A stretch of 6,250 nucleotides of DNA, from the NCBI GenBank assembly GCA_943330925.2, contig CALQJP020000154.1:1-6250 (forward strand), in the 5' to 3' direction. The notes beneath the pieces were generated by a model, which worked only from the letters and a program-made list of their open reading frames with translations, made no database searches and had not been told where the DNA came from. This DNA is from Chryseobacterium gleum (GTDB lineage Bacteria; Bacteroidota; Bacteroidia; Flavobacteriales_D; Sanyastnellaceae). The translations under genes were made by a program, and so were the position numbers. Shown here in pieces: positions 1 to 4,805 of the stretch. Numbering within the stretch: position 1 is the first letter of the stretch; each line of letters begins with the position of its first letter.

Positions 1-1437
1 ATGGCTGAAAATGCAGCAGTTGCGAAGCAAGCCAACCCTGCATCTGAGGCTTCTGCAACTCAATCGGCTGAAAACAAGAACGCAACTACAAACACCTCAA
101 TCGAATCAGCAGCAGCTGCCGAGATAAACAAAGGCGAAGATGCGTCTACCTTTACTACCCGAGCAGAAACCGCAGACCCTGCGAAAACTATCGTAGTTGA
201 AGCGGCTCCTATTGCAGAGAACAAGACTGCAGTAAGTGCACCTGCAGCATCAGAAGCCAAAGGAACACCTGTTGCACCTGTTGCACCCGCTGCTTCTGAA
301 GGTCGTGCAAAGGCATCAGCCAATGCAGCTGATTACTATTACAGCATGCCAAGCGAAGTTGTAGCCGATTTGTTTGCGAAAACAGCGCGCGGTGTATACA
401 GCGACGCACGTCCTATTCCAATCGACATGGAAATGCCGAAAGGAGTATACTATAAAGTGCAGATTGGAGCATTCCGCAACGATATTCCACAAAACCTGTA
501 CGATCAGTTTGCCCCCATCAGTGGAGAGCGTCTGAACACAGGTATTACACGCTTCACCGCTGGTTTCTTTTTGCAATTTGAAAATGCAAAAGACGTGAAG
601 CAGCAAATTCGTGCAATGGGCTACAGCGATGCCTTCATCGTAGCCTACCGCGATGGCAAGCGCATCCCGCTTTACGAAGCAGCAGCCATTACAGATGGTC
701 CGGAATTGGCCGCATCTATTAAAGCTGCGTTCGAAAAGGCAGCAGTGGGTAGTGTAGCGCAAAACACAGGAGTTGCTTCTTCTGCAGGCCAAGCCACAGA
801 AAACACTACCGCAATCAACAATGCAGCATCAGCCGCAACAACAAGCAACACTGATCAGCAAAACAATGCTGCAGCCAACAAGAGCGCTGCAAGCAACAAC
901 GCAGCAAACAACAGCACGGTCATAGCAAACACCGGCAATCAGGCCAATGCAGCTGCCAATGGTGTTCAGTCAGCAAACAACAATGCTTCTGAACTGAATG
1001 TGGATGCTGAAGTAGCCGCAGAACTGGCACGCAAGCCGGCGACACGTTCGGTTCAAGAAATTGAAGCCGCAGCAGCGAAGCCCAAGAAAACCGACTACTA
1101 CAAGGCCGACCAGCCTCAGGTAGCTGCAGCCGAACAAGTAGAAAAAATCCAAGGTTTGTTCTATACCGTTCAGGTAGGTGTATACAGCAAGCCTGTTGCG
1201 GCAGCTCTTTTGCAGAATGTAAATCCGCTGAATTCTGAGCTGACCGAGACGAACAAAATTCGCTATACCTCGGGTCAGTACAACAACATGAACGACGCTG
1301 TAGCAAAACGCGATGAGATACGCAAGCAAGGCATTGTTGACGCTTTCGTTACCGCCTATTACAATGGCAATCGTATCACCTTGAGTGAAGCCGATTTGCT
1401 CCTGAAAGAGAAAGGAGCCGGTATCCTTTCAAAATAA
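1..1437 (+). CDS. Protein with two SPOR-like domains, Ala/Asn-rich, probably 5'-truncated by the window edge
   Basis: The 478 visible residues contain two related domains. Domain 1 is at about 148-227 (GVYYKVQIGAF...DAFIVAYRDGKRI) and domain 2 at about 385-464 (GLFYTVQVGVY...DAFVTAYYNGNRI). They align over their whole length, with shared YxVQxG, R(F/Y)T(A/S)G and DAFxxAYxxGxRI blocks, so they look like an internal duplication. The pattern (xYxVQ(I/V)Gxy start, AxxxxxxIRxxG middle, DAFVxAY end) resembles SPOR-type domains that close many large Bacteroidota envelope proteins. Classical SPOR domains bind denuded peptidoglycan; that role is inferred here. Residues 1-110 and 250-345 are Ala/Asn/Ser/Thr-rich, low complexity and probably disordered linkers. 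There is no signal peptide or membrane segment. The ATG at base 1 coincides with the window edge and opens directly into linker, so the real start is probably further upstream. The gene ends in TAA just before a strong terminator. The precise function is unknown. Confidence 0.8.
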   Translation: MAENAAVAKQANPASEASATQSAENKNATTNTSIESAAAAEINKGEDASTFTTRAETADPAKTIVVEAAPIAENKTAVSAPAASEAKGTPVAPVAPAASEGRAKASANAADYYYSMPSEVVADLFAKTARGVYSDARPIPIDMEMPKGVYYKVQIGAFRNDIPQNLYDQFAPISGERLNTGITRFTAGFFLQFENAKDVKQQIRAMGYSDAFIVAYRDGKRIPLYEAAAITDGPELAASIKAAFEKAAVGSVAQNTGVASSAGQATENTTAINNAASAATTSNTDQQNNAAANKSAASNNAANNSTVIANTGNQANAAANGVQSANNNASELNVDAEVAAELARKPATRSVQEIEAAAAKPKKTDYYKADQPQVAAAEQVEKIQGLFYTVQVGVYSKPVAAALLQNVNPLNSELTETNKIRYTSGQYNNMNDAVAKRDEIRKQGIVDAFVTAYYNGNRITLSEADLLLKEKGAGILSK

Positions 1438-1453
1438 CACAAGCATTCCAACC

Positions 1454-1487
1454 TAAAATGGCCGCTCTTAAGCGGCCATTTTATTTT
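1454..1487 (+). terminator. Rho-independent terminator of the SPOR-like gene
   Basis: A perfect 13-bp stem (TAAAATGGCCGCT at 1454-1466 paired with its complement at 1471-1483) encloses a CTTA loop and is followed by TTTT. It begins 17 nt after the TAA stop. The GC-rich core (GGCCGC) with A/T flanks is the classic shape. Because the stem is flanked by A's on one side and T's on the other, it could also work in reverse, but no minus-strand gene reads into it. Confidence 0.88.
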
Positions 1488-1509
1488 AACAAATCACCTG
1501 TTTGTTAAA
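1485..1509. repeat. AT-rich 9-bp inverted repeat between terminator and apaG promoter
   Basis: TTTAACAAA (1485-1493) and TTTGTTAAA (1501-1509) are perfect inverted copies around a 7-nt spacer. The motif AAATCAC also occurs twice directly at 1491-1497 and 1507-1513, 16 bp apart. The element is about 36 bp upstream of the apaG -7 box, so it could be an operator or a second weak hairpin. No function is shown. Confidence 0.5.
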
Positions 1510-1544
1510 TCACTTCTGCCCATTTCGTTTGTATCTATGCTCGT

Positions 1545-1552
1545 TATATTTG
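1545..1552 (+). promoter_or_regulatory. Bacteroidota -7 promoter element (TATATTTG) of apaG
   Basis: TATATTTG is an exact match to the Bacteroidota TAnnTTTG -7 consensus. A TTTG lies upstream at 1528-1531, but its 13-nt spacing is shorter than the usual -33 to -7 distance, so the -33 box is unsure. Transcription would begin around 1557-1560, at or next to the GTG codon at 1558. This position decides the apaG start, because the ATG at 1537 lies upstream of the element and would not be in the message. Confidence 0.6.
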
Positions 1553-1557
1553 CAAAA

Positions 1558-1953
1558 GTGAATACGCTTCTCACAAAAACTACCAGCGGTGTGCGCATTA
1601 CGGTTCATCCCAGATATGAGGAGAACTTAAGCTTTGCGCCTGAGGAGAGCTATGTGTTTTCGTATCACATCACGGTCGAAAATCAAAACGACTATCCCGT
1701 AAAGCTGCTTCGCCGTCATTGGTTCATTTTCGACTCTGTCGGTATCAATCGCGAAGTAGAAGGAGCCGGAGTTGTGGGCGAAACACCGCTTATCATGCCC
1801 GGTGAGTTTTTTAGCTACAGCAGTGCATGTGATTTAAAATCGCCTCGCGGTTCTATGCATGGTTTCTATACCATGCAACGTTTTGGCAACGAAGAGTTGT
1901 TTGAGGTGAAAGTGCCTCAATTCAATTTGGAGGCGCCCCACTCTCTTTCCTGA
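1558..1953 (+). CDS. apaG: ApaG family protein (Co2+/Mg2+ efflux-associated)
   Basis: This is a 131-residue cytoplasmic protein from the GTG at 1558. ApaG hallmarks run in order: TSGVRITV strand (about 9-16), YHITVENQNDYPVKLLRRHWFIFDS (36-60), REVEGAGVVGETP with the GxGxxG loop (69-74), the PGE turn (81-83), YSSACDLKSPRGSMHGFYTM (87-106) and a final VPQFNLEAP strand. Length and order match the family, a single fibronectin-III-like beta-sandwich. In enterobacteria apaG (corD) is linked to cobalt resistance and magnesium efflux, but its molecular action is not settled. I chose GTG 1558 because a promoter -7 box lies at 1545-1552 and because Bacteroidota homologues start only a few residues before the TxG(V/I) strand. 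The in-frame ATG at 1537 would add MLVIFAK and is the likely automatic call. The gene converges on the patatin-domain gene 3 bp downstream. The family call is sure; the start is less so. Confidence 0.93.
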   Translation: MNTLLTKTTSGVRITVHPRYEENLSFAPEESYVFSYHITVENQNDYPVKLLRRHWFIFDSVGINREVEGAGVVGETPLIMPGEFFSYSSACDLKSPRGSMHGFYTMQRFGNEELFEVKVPQFNLEAPHSLS

Positions 1954-1956
1954 TTA

Positions 1957-4194
1957 TCATTCTAAAAGCATTGCTAAACGCTCGAGCTCCTTCTTGAAAA
2001 AGGGTTCATTGACAGCATTTCGGATGTAATTCTTCTCTGAACGAGTAAGGTGCCAGCTGAGCGATATCTGAGACTCTTTCGTTTGTTCCAACTGAAATTG
2101 AATGGTCTCTACCGGCACCTTCAGCGAGGTTTGCAGCAACATAAAAGCATCGTCTCCACTGTAATCTTGAGTGCGGGTCAGGTTGCCATAGATACCGCCC
2201 AACGGTGCCGAAAACTTATTAAGCAGTGTCGACGATCGACTATCCAAATCCTTATCGCGAGGTAAGTCGCGCACTTGCACGATAACCACACCACTCGTAT
2301 TCGTCTCAATCCAATGGCGCAATGCATGCACGAATCGGTAGGTTGTCTTCCACCCGAAATTATCACGAATGCCGGCGTCCATCACTTCCATAACCGGAGT
2401 GCTTGGCAGCACGGCCATAGGCGTTACATAGGGAAACGTTGCGTTCATCCGGAGCGCACTCGAAAAGCGTAAATGACCTGCGTCGTGTGCTTGAAACAGT
2501 CGGCTGAATTCAATGTTTTCGTGCAACAATTCCCCTGTGCGTTCTCCTGCTGCATCGGAACAGAGGAAGCTATACGGCTGCGAGCCTATGATGAGGCGTC
2601 GACCATCGTTGGCAATCGTCGGCGAAAGCACCATCAAGGGTATGGAACCCAATCGCTCGGGCTCTTCATAATCGATCATACGCTTGTCGAACGCACCGCC
2701 GGTGTTGCGTTGCAATTGTTCTTCCAACGCTGTGGCCCTGTCTTTTGAATAGCGATAACCATCATCGGTAAGCCTTCGGTAGCGTATAAACCAATCGCCG
2801 GTTGTAGCTGCGAGCATCACCGGATTAAGCAAATCCTTTCCCATATTTTCGGCATACCGTGGATCGCTGAGGTTGATTCTCCCCTTTTCAGATTGAAGCA
2901 TTAACTCACGCAAATATGCCGCACCTACCATTCCGCCCGAAGCCCCTGTCATGAGCACGGTTTGCTTCAACAATCGACCGTTGCAAATACTATCCGCATA
3001 AGGTATTGCACGCATGGTCCAAAAAGCCGAACGCGAACCTCCTCCGCTATGGTTCAGAATGACAAGCTTCGGTTTATGCGCGCTGTCGGCAGAGAAAGCT
3101 GATAAACGCCTCGCCATAATTGCCTCAGCATTCGCAATATCTGCCTGTACGACGGACCGGTCATAGTCCATGGTTTGCGGCTCATAGGCGACAGGAGGCA
3201 CCTTGTAATTGAGACCATAAGCAGCAGTCGGATTGCGAAACCAACTGAGCTTATGATGCGCCAAATTGAGGAATGTCATAAAGGCAATAACCAAGGTGAA
3301 GGTCCATCCGCGCAACCACGAATGCAATGCACTGATGAGCATGATGAGCATGGTTAGAAACAACAGCACGCTGGCAGCAGCCGGCAGAATGAACAGTTCC
3401 ACAGAAGCCACCGCCCCCAGGAAAAGAAACGACAGCAAAATGAGTAGTTCAAAACGGGATGCATTGACGTGATTTTGTTCGAAAACCTGTTGCAAAATTT
3501 CACGTTTGTAGTGGCGGCTGTCGCGCGCCCATGCTATGCGTCGGAAGGAAGTGAGATAGGTATCCACACGCCATTTATGCCCAATCAATTTGCTGCTCAA
3601 CCAACGCATGGGCTTGTGAATGGCAGAGTCAACCGGCGAATTCTCTTCGTGCGATGAGTCATTTGATTGTTCATGCTTTCCAAATGCCGCCGCATCTTTG
3701 TTGGTGTGCAGAAAATAGACGAATGAAAGCGTCTGAAAGACCGTTAAAGCAAATAAGAAAGCCGCCAGGTTAAGTACCACTTCAACCGCAGGAATACACT
3801 CGCGTAGCAGTTGAAAGCGGGCGCTGAAGAAAAGGTAGGTCAATACAAACAAGGCCGGCAGCAGAAAATTATTGATGCAGAACTTATGAAAGGGTCTGTT
3901 TAACGTGGCTATCACCGGAAAGCGATAGCCATGCATCATATACGTGTAGAGATTATAACCACTGATAAAACCACCCACTGCAAAACCCAGCATTGCGAAG
4001 GAGAGCACCCCGGTTTCCCCTAAATACTCGGGCACCAGAAACAACTGTGGGATGCCAATACGCTGACCTAAATTGCCGGCTATAACAGCAAACAACAACA
4101 CCCAAATAGCCAGAAGAAAATGGTTCTTCTTCAGATGCAGCAACAGCAACTGAAATGGAAAGAAGTATCGCCAGTGGCGGCGTTGGGGGTGCAT
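1957..4194 (-). CDS. Polytopic membrane protein with C-terminal patatin-like phospholipase domain
   Basis: The 745-residue product has an N-terminal membrane part and a C-terminal lipase-like part. Hydrophobic segments lie at about 24-40, 62-82, 108-124, 138-163, 247-270, 272-290 and 297-312. A charged, probably cytosolic stretch (165-245) separates the fourth and fifth. From about 375 a patatin-like domain follows: a glycine-rich oxyanion loop SGGGSRS (383-389), the nucleophile elbow GASGG with Ser419, an SSALRMNATFPYVTP segment (578-592) like the patatin AS-A-P-FP block, and the catalytic Asp606 in DAGIRDNFG. The Ser-Asp dyad is therefore complete, so hydrolysis of membrane acyl lipids is a reasonable inference; the substrate is unknown. 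Most bacterial patatins are soluble or secreted, so the seven-helix N-terminus is a notable extra. The ATG at 4194 is preceded by TATATTAG and then by the heptad-repeat palindrome. The 3' end faces apaG with a 3-bp gap. Confidence 0.86.
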   Translation of the reverse strand: MHPQRRHWRYFFPFQLLLLHLKKNHFLLAIWVLLFAVIAGNLGQRIGIPQLFLVPEYLGETGVLSFAMLGFAVGGFISGYNLYTYMMHGYRFPVIATLNRPFHKFCINNFLLPALFVLTYLFFSARFQLLRECIPAVEVVLNLAAFLFALTVFQTLSFVYFLHTNKDAAAFGKHEQSNDSSHEENSPVDSAIHKPMRWLSSKLIGHKWRVDTYLTSFRRIAWARDSRHYKREILQQVFEQNHVNASRFELLILLSFLFLGAVASVELFILPAAASVLLFLTMLIMLISALHSWLRGWTFTLVIAFMTFLNLAHHKLSWFRNPTAAYGLNYKVPPVAYEPQTMDYDRSVVQADIANAEAIMARRLSAFSADSAHKPKLVILNHSGGGSRSAFWTMRAIPYADSICNGRLLKQTVLMTGASGGMVGAAYLRELMLQSEKGRINLSDPRYAENMGKDLLNPVMLAATTGDWFIRYRRLTDDGYRYSKDRATALEEQLQRNTGGAFDKRMIDYEEPERLGSIPLMVLSPTIANDGRRLIIGSQPYSFLCSDAAGERTGELLHENIEFSRLFQAHDAGHLRFSSALRMNATFPYVTPMAVLPSTPVMEVMDAGIRDNFGWKTTYRFVHALRHWIETNTSGVVIVQVRDLPRDKDLDSRSSTLLNKFSAPLGGIYGNLTRTQDYSGDDAFMLLQTSLKVPVETIQFQLEQTKESQISLSWHLTRSEKNYIRNAVNEPFFKKELERLAMLLE

Positions 4195-4198
4195 GACG

Positions 4199-4206
4199 CT
4201 AATATA
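4199..4206 (-). promoter_or_regulatory. Possible -7 element (TATATTAG) of the patatin-domain gene
   Basis: Read on the minus strand, TATATTAG differs from TAnnTTTG at one position and ends 4 nt before the ATG. That is the same close placement seen for apaG. It directly abuts the left arm of the heptad repeat array. The nearest upstream TTTG (minus strand, 4239-4242) is 32 nt away, too far for a normal -33 box, so the call is weak. Confidence 0.3.
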
Positions 4207-4234
4207 GGGACTGGGGACTGGGGACTGAGGACTG
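4207..4234 (+). repeat. Left arm of heptad array: four 7-bp units GGGACTG
   Basis: Three exact GGGACTG units and one AGGACTG follow head to tail at 4207-4234, then degrade (ATGACAA). On the other strand the units read TC(C/T)(C)CAG, the same family as the array at 4264-4326, so the two arrays are inverted relative to each other. The first unit is 12 bp from the start codon of the patatin-domain gene. Confidence 0.85.
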
Positions 4235-4263
4235 ATGACAAATAGCAGTTACCTTATAAACTG

Positions 4264-4326
4264 TAACTAGTAACTAGTAATTAGTATCCAGTCCTCAGTA
4301 CCCAGTACCCAGTCCTCAGTACCCAC
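4264..4326 (+). repeat. Right arm of heptad array: nine 7-bp units in one register
   Basis: Nine consecutive units share a T....AG frame: TAACTAG, TAACTAG, TAATTAG, TATCCAG, TCCTCAG, TACCCAG, TACCCAG, TCCTCAG, and a last TACCCAC. The composition shifts from AT-rich to C-rich along the array without losing register. A 17-bp segment (4288-4304) recurs exactly at 4309-4325, giving a 21-bp, three-heptad higher-order repeat. The array ends 3 nt after the smpB stop codon (in smpB orientation). Confidence 0.88.
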
Positions 4327-4329
4327 AAA

Positions 4330-4767
4330 TCACTCCCCTCTCTCACGCTCGCGCCTCAAGTCTTTCTCTTTGGTGTCAGCGCGTTTGTCGCCGATGTTTT
4401 TACCCTTTGCCAGGGAAATCTTGAGTTTTGCATAGCCCTTCTCGCTAATGAATAGCAGCGTCGGTACGATGGTAATTCCGGCATCCTTCAGTTTGCGGTC
4501 AATCTTACGCAACTCAATACGATTGAGCAAGAGCTTGCGTTCGTTGCGCTCCTTGTGCTGGCTGTAGCCTGCATTGGAGTATGGGCCGATGTACATATTG
4601 ATTACAAACAGCTCCCCGTTGCGCATCTTGCAATAGGCATCGCCGATGTTGGCTTTGGCAGCCCGAAGGCTTTTGATTTCAGAGCCCGAAAGCACAATAC
4701 CTGCAGTGTACTCCTCAAGCAAGAAGTAGCGGAACAGCGCCTTTTTATTCTGAATTTCGATAGCCAT
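4330..4767 (-). CDS. smpB: SsrA-binding protein SmpB
   Basis: SmpB binds tmRNA and carries it into stalled ribosomes for trans-translation in the cytoplasm. The 145-residue product has the family signatures in order: NKKALFRYFLLEEYTAGIVLSGSEIKSLRAAKANIGDAY (7-45, beta-barrel start and the GxEIKSLR block), NGELFVINMYIGPYSNAGY (50-68), ERNERKLLLNRIEL (73-86), ITIVPTLLFISEKGYAKLKISLAKGK (98-123) and the basic tail NIGDKRADTKEKDLRRERERGE. That tail normally folds in the mRNA channel and decoding centre. Length is slightly short but within the usual range. The start at 4767 gives the conserved short N-terminus and sits 9 nt after a -7 promoter box. A start at 4848 would overlap the neighbouring gene and add 27 residues not seen in the family. 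There is no Shine-Dalgarno sequence. No ssrA gene is in the window. Confidence 0.97.
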   Translation of the reverse strand: MAIEIQNKKALFRYFLLEEYTAGIVLSGSEIKSLRAAKANIGDAYCKMRNGELFVINMYIGPYSNAGYSQHKERNERKLLLNRIELRKIDRKLKDAGITIVPTLLFISEKGYAKLKISLAKGKNIGDKRADTKEKDLRRERERGE

Positions 4768-4776
4768 AGAGGGGGA

Positions 4777-4784
4777 CAAAGGTA
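4777..4784 (-). promoter_or_regulatory. Bacteroidota -7 promoter element (TACCTTTG) of smpB
   Basis: On the minus strand TACCTTTG matches TAnnTTTG exactly and ends 9 nt before the smpB ATG. It lies inside the 38-bp gap after the upstream membrane-protein gene, so smpB probably has its own promoter and a very short leader. A TTG at 4798-4800 (minus) is 13 nt upstream, closer than a typical -33 box. Confidence 0.6.
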
Positions 4785-4805
4785 GGGCAACATAATCCAA
4801 TGCGC

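Larger units (their letters stand above)
4207..4326. repeat. 120-bp imperfect palindrome built from 7-bp repeats, filling the smpB-patatin spacer
   Basis: The GGGACTG array on the left and the CAG-containing heptads on the right form an imperfect inverted repeat. A perfect 11-bp match pairs ACTGAGGACTG (4224-4234) with CAGTCCTCAGT, present at both 4289-4299 and 4310-4320. Nearer the centre AGTTAC (4247-4252) pairs with GTAACT (4263-4268) around a 10-nt loop. The element takes up nearly all of the 135 bp between the smpB stop and the next start. It could act as a transcription-ending or mRNA-stabilising hairpin, or be a small mobile or slippage-derived intergenic repeat. No transposase or clear target-site duplication is visible. 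Confidence 0.75.

Noticed and set aside
316..792. Minus-strand open frame of 158 codons opposite the SPOR-like gene
   Set aside because: The Cys/Val-rich translation has no domain character and lies opposite conserved SPOR-like coding sequence; it arises from the Ala-rich composition of the plus strand.
4195..4330. Miniature transposon (MITE) interpretation of the heptad palindrome
   Set aside because: The flanks (CTAATATA on the left, CAAATCAC on the right) show no matching target-site duplication, and no transposase is near. The only short match, ACAAAT at 4238-4243 and 4325-4330, is not at the element's ends.
4195..4340. CRISPR array
   Set aside because: The units are 7 bp, contiguous and without spacers, and there are no cas genes.
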